Assembly: GCA_038234045.1 (NCBI GenBank)
Contig: JBBSUX010000024.1
Location: 1-20,784, forward strand
Length of the DNA: 20,784 bases
Source: JBBSUX01 sp038234045
Lineage (GTDB): Bacteria; Pseudomonadota; Gammaproteobacteria; Burkholderiales; Burkholderiaceae_C
Direction: 5' to 3'
Of this stretch, positions 7,626 to 14,117 are shown in pieces. The notes under the pieces were generated by a model. That model searched no databases. It was not told where the DNA came from and saw only the letters and a list, made by a program, of their open reading frames with translations. Made by a program: the position numbers and the translations under genes. Position 1 is the stretch's first letter. Each line of letters opens with the position of its first letter.

Positions 7626-8350
7626 AGGCGCAGGGCGGCAAGCTCTTGATCGACGATTCAACCGTGACACACCAAGAAGCGAATCTGACCCGGGGCCGCA
7701 GCCCGACTGCACTCGCCGATGTTCTGCGCCTGCAACATGTGTGCATCACAGTGGCGGGCAGGCCGCTGTTGTCCGACTGGTCCGTAGAGGTCCGCCCTGG
7801 TGAGGTGCTGACAGTGATGGGCCCCAGCGGCGCTGGCAAATCGAGTCTGCTGGCCTGGATCGGTGGATTTCTGAGGCCGCCCTTCGATGCCCGTGGCGCG
7901 CTTTCGATCGGACCGGATCGCTTCGATACATGGCCGGCGCATACGAGGCGCGCCGGCATTTTGTTTCAGGACGACTTGCTGTTTCCGCATCTGAGTGTGG
8001 CGGGCAATTTGCTGTTCGGAGTTCCGGCGGCTGTGCGCGGTCGCGTGGCTCGTCGCGCGTTGGTGGAGTCGGCGCTGGCCGATGCCGATCTCGAAGGTTT
8101 CGGCCATCGCGATCCGGCAACTCTCTCTGGCGGACAGCGCGCCCGGGTAGCCTTGCTGCGCACCCTTCTGGCACGCCCACGCATGCTGCTGCTGGACGAA
8201 CCCTTCGGCAAGCTTGACGCGCAATTGCGGCAGGAATTTCGCGCGTTGGTGTTCGAGCGGGCGCGCCAGCTCGGCTTGCCCACGCTGCTGGTAACGCATG
8301 ACGAGCGCGATGCAGAAGCTGCAGGCGGCCCAGTGAAAGTGCTGGGATGA
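7622..8350 (+). CDS. ynjD: YnjD-type ABC transporter ATP-binding protein
   Basis: This 242-residue ATPase powers the transporter. All motifs are intact: Walker A GPSGAGKS at 67-74, Q-loop Gln116, signature LSGGQ at 168-172, Walker B MLLLDE at 188-193 with catalytic Glu193, D-loop GKLDA and switch His226. It is short and has no C-terminal regulatory domain, as in YnjD (217 in E. coli) and ThiQ. The first 35 residues before the ABC domain are hydrophilic and not conserved in the family as I know it. The frame is open upstream, but the start at 7622 overlaps the permease stop (ATGA) and gives a normal N-terminus. Its own stop overlaps the next start at 8347, again ATGA. The ABC function is certain; the substrate is unknown. 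Confidence 0.95.
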   Translation: MKAQGGKLLIDDSTVTHQEANLTRGRSPTALADVLRLQHVCITVAGRPLLSDWSVEVRPGEVLTVMGPSGAGKSSLLAWIGGFLRPPFDARGALSIGPDRFDTWPAHTRRAGILFQDDLLFPHLSVAGNLLFGVPAAVRGRVARRALVESALADADLEGFGHRDPATLSGGQRARVALLRTLLARPRMLLLDEPFGKLDAQLRQEFRALVFERARQLGLPTLLVTHDERDAEAAGGPVKVLG

Positions 8351-9456
8351 GCTCTGATGAAGCACCCGTTGGTGCCGCAAGCCGTGACGCTGAGGATGCA
8401 TCGGCAGATCCGCCCGCCATCAGCTTGATCGATGCGATGGAGCGGGCGCTTGTGCTGCAAGCGCCCGATTGGGCTGGTACCGCTGTGGAGGCTCTCCCTG
8501 ACGCAGGCCTGGCCCATGCGCATCTGCGTCTGCTGGGCACGGGCCTGCTGGCTCGGGTTCCCAAGCAAAGCCAGCTCGGCCTGTCACCGGCCGAAGGTCT
8601 TGCTTATGAAGCAGCCTGCTTCGAGAAAGCCGGGCCCAGCGGCCATGTGCCGCAGTTGCATGCGGTGCTTTCGCCCTCTGTGTACCTGCCGCGGGGTGCG
8701 CTGCTGGTGGAGGAGATCGTCGGGCGTCCGCCCCGCTTGCCGGATGATTTGCCGGCATTGATGCAGGCACTTGCGCACATCCATGCGTTGCCACTGCCTC
8801 CCGAACACATGCGTGCACCTTTGCGCAATGCGCGTGATCCGCTGCACGACCTGCTGGGTGAAGTCGTATCGCAAGCGCAGCATCTGCCGGATGCTGGATT
8901 AACGCCGACGGCAGCGCGCGCAATCGAGGAGCAGTTGCAGCGATTCCGATTGTTATGTGCCGCGTCCCCGCGCCCGCCGCGCAGCCTCATCAGCTTCGAC
9001 GCCCATTCGGGCAACTTCATCCTGCGCCCCGATGGCAAGGCCATCCTCGTCGATCTGGAGAAGGGCCGCTATGCGGCTGCGTCACTGGATCTGGCCCATG
9101 CAACGCTGTACACCTCCACCACTTGGGATGTTTCCGGCCGCTATGTCTTGTCGGTGGAGCAGGTGGCCGACTCGTGGGCGCAGTGGCTGGCAGCGCGCGG
9201 ACCTGAAGGCGAAGCTGATGTGCAGTGGCATCTGCCGCTGCGACGCGCCATGTGGCTGTGGTCCATCACCTGGTGTGCCATGTGGCGGGTGCAGTCGCGG
9301 CGGGCGCGCGGCTTGCCAGCAGACGCAGAGGCAGACTGGTCGGAGGAGCTGAGCGAGCCGGCGCTTGTGACCCATGTGCGCGGACGTGTGGACCACTACC
9401 TCGAGCAGGACACGATCCTTTGCGTCACTGCGAAATTCGATACGCTGGCTGGCTGA
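8347..9456 (+). CDS. APH/choline-kinase-fold phosphotransferase
   Basis: This 369-residue protein resembles the aminoglycoside phosphotransferase (APH) superfamily, which also includes choline, ethanolamine, thiamine and homoserine kinases. The catalytic loop appears as SFDAHSGNFIL at 216-226, with Asp218 as the presumed base and Asn223 as metal ligand, followed by ILVDLEKGR at 233-241 with Asp236 in the DFG-like position. The usual HGDLHPGN is altered: Gly is replaced by Phe and Leu by Ala. The N-terminal lobe contains an acidic LLVEEIVG strand (119-126) as in the family hinge. It is probably cytoplasmic. It overlaps the ATPase gene by ATGA, so its substrate may well be the imported solute or a derivative. 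It is unlikely to be an antibiotic-resistance enzyme given the context. Superfamily confidence is good; the substrate is a guess. Confidence 0.8.
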   Translation: MSSDEAPVGAASRDAEDASADPPAISLIDAMERALVLQAPDWAGTAVEALPDAGLAHAHLRLLGTGLLARVPKQSQLGLSPAEGLAYEAACFEKAGPSGHVPQLHAVLSPSVYLPRGALLVEEIVGRPPRLPDDLPALMQALAHIHALPLPPEHMRAPLRNARDPLHDLLGEVVSQAQHLPDAGLTPTAARAIEEQLQRFRLLCAASPRPPRSLISFDAHSGNFILRPDGKAILVDLEKGRYAAASLDLAHATLYTSTTWDVSGRYVLSVEQVADSWAQWLAARGPEGEADVQWHLPLRRAMWLWSITWCAMWRVQSRRARGLPADAEADWSEELSEPALVTHVRGRVDHYLEQDTILCVTAKFDTLAG

Positions 9457-9598
9457 TGCCCATCCCACGCAGTCTCATTTGCTGCAATGTGCGCCGAGCG
9501 AGCTGATGCACCGGGCGGGATGTAACTTTTGCCGCTCTTGCTCCGAACTCAAAGAAGCGCCGGACGTTTTTTCTTGCGCCCGTGCGCCCTTGCCCTGA
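9457..9598 (+). other. Intergenic segment with a 30-codon Cys-rich frame abutting the next gene
   Basis: This 142-base gap separates the phosphotransferase gene from the phosphatidyltransferase gene. It contains ATG 9506 to TGA 9596-9598, a 30-residue frame with four cysteines including CNFCRSC. Its stop directly touches the next ATG (TGAATG at 9596-9601). There is no good Shine-Dalgarno in front of the phosphatidyltransferase gene, so coupling through this small frame is conceivable. I recognise no family and cannot show that it is translated. Confidence 0.25.
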
Positions 9599-10210
9599 AT
9601 GATTGATCGCCCCGCCCAAGCACTGATTGCGCCCCTGTTGCAGCGTCTGGCTCGCCACCTCGTGCGCTTTGGAGTGCCAGCGGACGCACTCAGCGTCGCG
9701 GGTCTGGTGACTGGCTGGTGCGCAGCGGCGGCTATCGCCCTGCATGCGCCCTGGTGGGGTGCTCTGCTGATTCTTGTCTCGCGCCTGTGCGACGGGCTCG
9801 ACGGCGCCGTTGCCCGGCTCACCCGGGTAACCGATCGCGGCGGGTTTCTCGATGTCAGCCTCGACTTCCTGTTCTATCCGGCGATCCCGCTGGCTTTCGC
9901 GCTGGCGGATCCCGTGCGCAATGCGCTGCCGGCGGCCATCCTGCTCGCTGCTTTCGTCAGCACTGGCACCAGTTTTCTGGCCTTTGCGGTGATCGCTGCC
10001 AAGCGCGGATTGACCAGCACCGCGTATCCTGACAAATCCTTCTACTTTCTGGGCGGTCTGACCGAAGCGGGGGAAACTCTCGGGTTCTTTCTAGCCATGT
10101 GCATCTGGCCCGCAGCGTTTCCGGTTCTGGCGCTGGTTTTCTCGGCCTTGTGTCTGGTGACCGTCGCCATGCGCGTGGTCTGGGGCTGGACAGCGTTTCG
10201 GCCAGACTGA
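9599..10210 (+). CDS. ynjF: YnjF-type CDP-alcohol phosphatidyltransferase
   Basis: This 203-residue membrane enzyme belongs to the CDP-alcohol phosphatidyltransferase family, which joins an alcohol to a CDP-activated lipid (or the converse) with release of CMP. The metal- and CDP-binding motif is complete: Asp65, Asp68-Gly69, Ala72-Arg73, Gly81, Asp85 and Asp89, read from DGLDGAVARLTRV through GGFLDVSLD. The hydrophobic profile suggests five to six transmembrane helices, and the length is close to E. coli YnjF (about 206). It follows the kinase-like gene, reproducing the YnjB-C-D-...-F order of E. coli but without the rhodanese YnjE. The start ATG directly follows a TGA; no upstream Shine-Dalgarno is evident. 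The acceptor alcohol is unknown. Enzyme class is confident; product is not. Confidence 0.9.
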   Translation: MIDRPAQALIAPLLQRLARHLVRFGVPADALSVAGLVTGWCAAAAIALHAPWWGALLILVSRLCDGLDGAVARLTRVTDRGGFLDVSLDFLFYPAIPLAFALADPVRNALPAAILLAAFVSTGTSFLAFAVIAAKRGLTSTAYPDKSFYFLGGLTEAGETLGFFLAMCIWPAAFPVLALVFSALCLVTVAMRVVWGWTAFRPD

Positions 10211-10263
10211 AGCCCTCTCCTGCACCTCATGACTTCACGACTAGACGCACGTCGGACACTCGC

Positions 10264-12453
10264 ATGAAAAAATCCTCGCAGCTGCGTTGGTGGATCCTGG
10301 CGCTGGTAGTGCTTGCTGTCATCGCGTTCTTTGCGCTCGGGTTTGGCCGTTACCTGAGCCTCGACATGATCCGCAGCGAGCAGGGCCGCCTGCAGGATTG
10401 GCGGCAAGCCCACCCATTGGTGGCAGCGCTGGGATTCATGGGGATCTACATTGCAGTAACCGGCCTGTCGTTGCCCGGTGCCACCGTGCTCACGCTTGCG
10501 GCTGGCGCGGTATTTGGGCTTGGCTGGGGCACCTTGCTGGCATCTTTTTCGGCTTCCATCGGAGCGACTCTGGCATTTCTGCTGGCGCGTTTTGTGCTGC
10601 GCGATTGGGTGCGTGAGAAATTTGCTAGCCGGCTGGAGGCTATCGACGCGGGCTTGAAGAAGGACGGCGCTTTTTACCTTTTCACGCTACGGCTGGTGCC
10701 GGCGATTCCTTTCTTTCTGATCAATCTGGCAATGGGTTTGACAGGGATTGGCGTCGTGACTTTCTACGGGGTGAGCCAGATCGGGATGTTGGCAGGAACG
10801 CTGGTATATGTGAACGCAGGCACCCAACTGGCGCAGATCCGTTCGCTCTCGGATGTGGCGTCGCCCTCGCTGATCCTGTCGTTGGTGCTGCTGGGCGTAT
10901 TACCGCTGATCGTGAAGAAGTTGCTGGACATCTTGCGGGCGCGCAAGGCCTTGCGCCGCTGGAAAAAGCCCGCGAGTTTCGAGCGCAATCTGGTGGTCAT
11001 CGGTGCAGGTTCTGCCGGGCTCGTCACGTCGTATATCGCTGCAGCGGTCAAGGCGAGCGTCACGCTGATAGAGCGTGAGCGCCCCGGCGGCGACTGTCTC
11101 TATACCGGCTGCGTGCCATCCAAGGCGCTGATCCATTCCGCTCGATTGATGCACGAGATCCGCAATGCCGATGCGGCGGGCATCCGCAATGCGCAGGGCG
11201 AGGTCGATTTCGCCGCCGTGATGGAGCGCCTGCAGCGGGTGATAACAGAGATCGAGCCGCACGATTCGCCCGAGCGCTACCGCAGCCTGGGCGTGGATGT
11301 GGTGCAGGGCGAGGCACGCCTGCTGAGCCCTTGGGAGGTGGAAATCACTGCCCGCGACGGAACGCAACGCCGCATCACCTCACGGGCCATCGTGATCGCC
11401 ACGGGCGCGCATCCGGTCGTGCCGAAGATTCAGGGTATCGAAGCTACCGGTTACTACACCTCGGACACGCTGTGGGAGCTGCGCGTGCTGCCGCGCCGCT
11501 TGCTGGTGCTCGGCGGCGGCGCCATTGGTTGCGAGCTGTCGCAGGCCTTTGCGCGTCTTGGTGCAGAAGTGACGGTGGTGGAGGCGAGCGATCGCCTGCT
11601 GTCGCGTGAGGACGATGCGGTTTGCGAGCTGGTGCAAAAGCGTTTCGAGGCTGAAGGCATCCGCTTGCTGTTGTGCCATACCGCTGAGCGGTTTGAGCGC
11701 GAAGCATCGACGGACGATGTTGCCGCTCGTAGTGAAGAAAGCGGCGAACAGGTGCTCGTCGCGCGTCATAAGGATGCAGAAGTCCGCATCGGCTTTGATG
11801 CGCTGCTGGTCGCAGTCGGCCGCAAGGCGCGGCTCGAAGGTTATGGCCTTGAGGGGCTCGGCATCAAGTCCGGCAAGACGATCGACGCCGATGCCTTTTT
11901 GCAAACCACCATTCCGACTATTTACGCTGCGGGCGATGTGGTGGGCCCGTATCAGTTCACACACACGGCTTCGCACGAGGCTTGGTATGCGGCTGTCAAC
12001 GCACTGTTCGCTCCTTTTAAGCGCTTCAAGGTTGATTACCGGGTGATTCCTGCCGCCATTTTTATCGACCCCGAGGTGGCGCGCGTGGGCCTGAACGAGC
12101 GCGAAGCCATGGAGAAGAAAACGCCGTACGAGCTCACCTGTTACGACATCGCCGAGCTCGACCGCGCGATTGCCGACGATGCGCGCCGTGGTTTCGTGCG
12201 CGTACTCACCGTACCGGGCAAGGACACCATCCTGGGTGCGACCATCGTCGGCACGCATGCAGCCGATCTGCTGGCCGAGTACGTGCTCGCGATGAAGCAC
12301 GGCATCGGCCTGAAAAAGATCCTCGGCACCATCCACACCTATCCGACCATGAGCGAGGCCAACAAGTCGGCAGCCGGCGTCTGGCGCAATGCGCACAAGC
12401 CCGCGCGCTTGCTGAGGCTGGTGGAGCGCTTTCACCGTTGGCGTCTCGGATGA
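10264..12453 (+). CDS. TVP38/TMEM64 membrane domain fused to a pyridine nucleotide-disulfide oxidoreductase
   Basis: This 729-residue fusion has two parts. Residues 1-225 form a TVP38/TMEM64 (DedA/SNARE-associated) membrane domain: helix 8-27, then GLSLPGATVLTLAAGAVFG around 67-85, a helix 98-112, and the family motif LRLVPAIPFFLINLAMGLTG at 142-161. Residues 240-715 form a flavoprotein disulfide reductase: FAD site GAGSAG at 247-252, redox disulfide Cys278/Cys283 (GGDCLYTGCVPSK), NAD(P) site GGGAIG at 417-422, second FAD motif YAAGD at 554-558 and a dimerisation domain. The catalytic His of the HPTxxE motif is Tyr693 (YPTMSE, Glu698), a change also seen in MerA. It lacks the vicinal C-terminal cysteines and N-terminal metal-binding domain of true mercuric reductase. 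The start gives a clean basic-hydrophobic N-terminus. Its stop overlaps the next gene (ATGA). Family recognition is strong; the substrate is unknown. Confidence 0.9.
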   Translation: MKKSSQLRWWILALVVLAVIAFFALGFGRYLSLDMIRSEQGRLQDWRQAHPLVAALGFMGIYIAVTGLSLPGATVLTLAAGAVFGLGWGTLLASFSASIGATLAFLLARFVLRDWVREKFASRLEAIDAGLKKDGAFYLFTLRLVPAIPFFLINLAMGLTGIGVVTFYGVSQIGMLAGTLVYVNAGTQLAQIRSLSDVASPSLILSLVLLGVLPLIVKKLLDILRARKALRRWKKPASFERNLVVIGAGSAGLVTSYIAAAVKASVTLIERERPGGDCLYTGCVPSKALIHSARLMHEIRNADAAGIRNAQGEVDFAAVMERLQRVITEIEPHDSPERYRSLGVDVVQGEARLLSPWEVEITARDGTQRRITSRAIVIATGAHPVVPKIQGIEATGYYTSDTLWELRVLPRRLLVLGGGAIGCELSQAFARLGAEVTVVEASDRLLSREDDAVCELVQKRFEAEGIRLLLCHTAERFEREASTDDVAARSEESGEQVLVARHKDAEVRIGFDALLVAVGRKARLEGYGLEGLGIKSGKTIDADAFLQTTIPTIYAAGDVVGPYQFTHTASHEAWYAAVNALFAPFKRFKVDYRVIPAAIFIDPEVARVGLNEREAMEKKTPYELTCYDIAELDRAIADDARRGFVRVLTVPGKDTILGATIVGTHAADLLAEYVLAMKHGIGLKKILGTIHTYPTMSEANKSAAGVWRNAHKPARLLRLVERFHRWRLG

Positions 12454-13184
12454 AAGACGCCTGCTGCGATGCGCCACGCCTTTTCATCGTGATGCCGGTG
12501 CTGGACGAAGGTATTGCGCTGGCAGAAGCACTCGCCGCTGTGCAGCCGATGCGCCAGCGCGGCGCGCGACTGATCGTGGTCGATGGAGGCAGCAGCGACG
12601 ACAGTGCGTTGTTGGCCGGCGAATGGGCCGACGAGGTGCTGCGGGCTCCGCGCGGCCGGGGAGCACAGATGCATGCGGGGGCGCTGGCTGCCATTGCCTG
12701 GGCAGCACTCGCCGACCCAATATTGGTTTTTTTGCATGCCGATACGCGGCTGCCCCCGCACGGCGATGACTTGGTGCGGATGGCGCTGGCGGATGGTCGC
12801 TGCGCCTGGGGCCGCTTCGATGTGCGCATCGACGCCGCTGGTTGGCGCTTTCGGATGGTTGAAAAACTGATGAACCTACGCTCACGCCTCACCGGCATTG
12901 CGACCGGCGATCAGGCGCTGTTCGTGCGCGCTTCTGCGTACCTCGCGGCAGGCGGGTTTCCTGACATCGCCCTGATGGAAGACATCGCGCTGTCGCGGCT
13001 ACTGCTGGGCAGTGCAGGTCGTCCGCACTGCTTGCGAACGCGCGTGGTGACCTCGGCGCGGCGCTGGCAACGGCACGGCTTCTGGCGCGTCGTTCTGTTG
13101 ATGTGGCAGCTGCGCGCCGCCTATTTTCTGGGCACACCGCCCGAACGGCTGGCGCGGCGCTATGGTTATCGGCCCCGTGTCTGA
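12450..13184 (+). CDS. TIGR04283-family glycosyltransferase (GT2 fold)
   Basis: This 244-residue protein is a GT-A type family 2 glycosyltransferase of the group named rSAM/selenodomain-associated transferase 2, now often annotated as arsenosugar-biosynthesis-related. Visible motifs are MPVLDEG at 15-21, VVDGGSSDDS at 43-52, GRGAQMHAGA at 69-78, FLHADTR at 94-100 with the metal-binding DxD-type Asp98, GDQALFVR at 153-160 and the catalytic-side LMEDIAL at 175-181, followed by a late RRW. It has no signal peptide or transmembrane helix, so it is cytoplasmic or membrane-peripheral. ATG 12450 overlaps the previous stop; a TTG at 12438 in the same frame is less likely. It overlaps its usual partner family (TIGR04282) downstream. 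Donor and acceptor are unknown. Confidence 0.9.
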   Translation: MKDACCDAPRLFIVMPVLDEGIALAEALAAVQPMRQRGARLIVVDGGSSDDSALLAGEWADEVLRAPRGRGAQMHAGALAAIAWAALADPILVFLHADTRLPPHGDDLVRMALADGRCAWGRFDVRIDAAGWRFRMVEKLMNLRSRLTGIATGDQALFVRASAYLAAGGFPDIALMEDIALSRLLLGSAGRPHCLRTRVVTSARRWQRHGFWRVVLLMWQLRAAYFLGTPPERLARRYGYRPRV

Positions 13185-13887
13185 GCAGCGGGTGAACATC
13201 TGCGTCATGGCGCGCGCACCCGTTGCCGGCCAAGCGAAGACGCGGCTGATTCCGGCTTTGGGCGCAGTTGCGGCCGCGCGATTGCAGCGTCAGCTCACCC
13301 GTCGCACGGTGGAGGTTGCACTCGCTGCCGACGTGGGACATGTCACCTTGTGGTGCGCGCCGGATGCCTCGCACCGGTCGTTCCGCGCGCTGGCGCGCGT
13401 GCATCCCGTCACGCTCAGGACCCAATGCGAAGGTGATCTGAGCGTCCGGATGCAGCATGTGTTCAAGGTGCACGGAGGCGAAGGGGCACGTCCTGGAATG
13501 CGCAAACTGAATCGGCCGGCTGAAAACACTGCGGCACATCCCGCGGCCCTTCTTCTGATCGGCTCCGATTGCCCGGTATTCACCGCCGGGCATTTGCGGG
13601 CAGCAGCCAATGCGCTGCGCGCTGGCAACAAGGCGGTGTTGACTCCGGCCGAAGACGGTGGCTATGTGTTGATCGGTTTGCGCCGGCCGCAGCCGACCGT
13701 GTTCGATGGCATCGACTGGAGTACCGATCGCGTGCTGGCGCAGACCCGTGAACGCCTGCGTGAAGCGGGCTTGTCCTGGCACGAATGCCCGACCCTTTGG
13801 GATGTGGACCGACCGGCTGATCTGGCGCGGTTCGGGAGACTGGCCGATATCCGGTGGCTATCTAAAGTTATAGCTAGTGGCGCTTGA
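13162..13887 (+). CDS. TIGR04282-family (DUF2064, CofC-like) glycosyltransferase
   Basis: This 241-residue nucleotidyl/glycosyl-transferase-like protein belongs to the DUF2064 group (rSAM/selenodomain-associated transferase 1). Motifs are ARAPVAGQAKTRLIPALG at 17-34, LIGSDCP at 132-138, TPAEDGGYVLIGLR at 161-174 and LWDVDRPADL at 212-221. Compared with the family as I know it, there is an extra stretch around residues 102-128, rich in charged and polar residues, before the LIGSDCP strand. The ATG at 13162 overlaps the previous gene by 23 bases; in-frame GTGs at 13177 and 13192 are alternative starts, and no candidate has a strong Shine-Dalgarno. The last 11 codons (from 13855) run into an AT-richer intergenic repeat, so the C-terminus WLSKVIASGA is probably not ancestral. 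It pairs naturally with the preceding gene; the reaction is unknown. Confidence 0.88.
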   Translation: MVIGPVSEQRVNICVMARAPVAGQAKTRLIPALGAVAAARLQRQLTRRTVEVALAADVGHVTLWCAPDASHRSFRALARVHPVTLRTQCEGDLSVRMQHVFKVHGGEGARPGMRKLNRPAENTAAHPAALLLIGSDCPVFTAGHLRAAANALRAGNKAVLTPAEDGGYVLIGLRRPQPTVFDGIDWSTDRVLAQTRERLREAGLSWHECPTLWDVDRPADLARFGRLADIRWLSKVIASGA

Positions 13888-13922
13888 TGGGATTGTGCTA
13901 CAGCCATTTTTCATCAAGACCT
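13857..13922. repeat. Intergenic palindromic repeat, copy A
   Basis: An AT-richer element beginning GCTATC, then TATAGCT, GGCGCTTGATGG and GTGCTACAGCC. It contains arms CTTGATG (13883-13889) and CATCAAG (13912-13918). It resembles a dispersed repeat I recall from Comamonadaceae genomes, and shares its GCTATC and GATAGCT/TATAGCT modules with copy B at 16451. It contains the stop codons of both convergent flanking genes, and the T-rich loop plus arms could serve as a bidirectional terminator. Identification is from memory and internal similarity only. Confidence 0.55.
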
Positions 13923-14117
13923 TTTAAGTTGGGGGCTCGGGACTGTCCGCTGATTGCGCACTTGCGCCGCATCGCGCCTGCAGGCGTCCGAGCAGTATTT
14001 CACCGTATCCCAGTTGAGCGCCCAGCGCTTGCGCCACGTCATGGCGCGTCCGCATTGCGCACAAGGCTTGGAGTCGAGCAATGCCTTGTTGCCCTTGAAA
14101 CCAGTGTCTGTCTTCAT
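13914..14117 (-). CDS. DUF2256 domain zinc-ribbon-like mini-protein
   Basis: This 67-residue protein contains the DUF2256 pattern: KPCAQCGRAMTWRKRWA at 17-33, then WDTVKYCSDACRRDA at 36-50. The four cysteines (19, 22, 43, 47; CxxC and CxxxC) suggest a small zinc-binding module. The function of the family is unknown. The start ATG overlaps the stop of the histidine kinase gene (ATGA on the minus strand, 14117-14114), so it should be co-translated with it. The stop at 13914 lies inside intergenic repeat copy A, which supplies the last few residues. Family recognition is strong despite the small size. Confidence 0.88.
   Translation of the reverse strand: MKTDTGFKGNKALLDSKPCAQCGRAMTWRKRWALNWDTVKYCSDACRRDAAQVRNQRTVPSPQLKRS

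Noticed and set aside
8347..9456. An aminoglycoside-resistance gene
   Set aside because: Only the superfamily fold is shared; the catalytic loop is atypical and the gene is coupled to a housekeeping-type transporter cluster, not a mobile element.
10099..10263. A 55-codon upstream extension of the TVP38-reductase fusion, overlapping ynjF
   Set aside because: The extension reads as an out-of-frame shadow of ynjF. The ATG at 10264 gives a normal Lys-Lys plus hydrophobic-helix start.
10264..12453. A mercury-resistance (mer) gene
   Set aside because: The reductase resembles MerA, but it lacks the C-terminal vicinal cysteines and heavy-metal domain, and no merR, merT or merP is nearby.
11380..12477. 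A 365-codon minus-strand frame opposite the oxidoreductase part of the fusion gene
   Set aside because: It has no protein family resemblance and is fully explained by the GC-rich coding sequence on the plus strand with complete FAD and NAD motifs.
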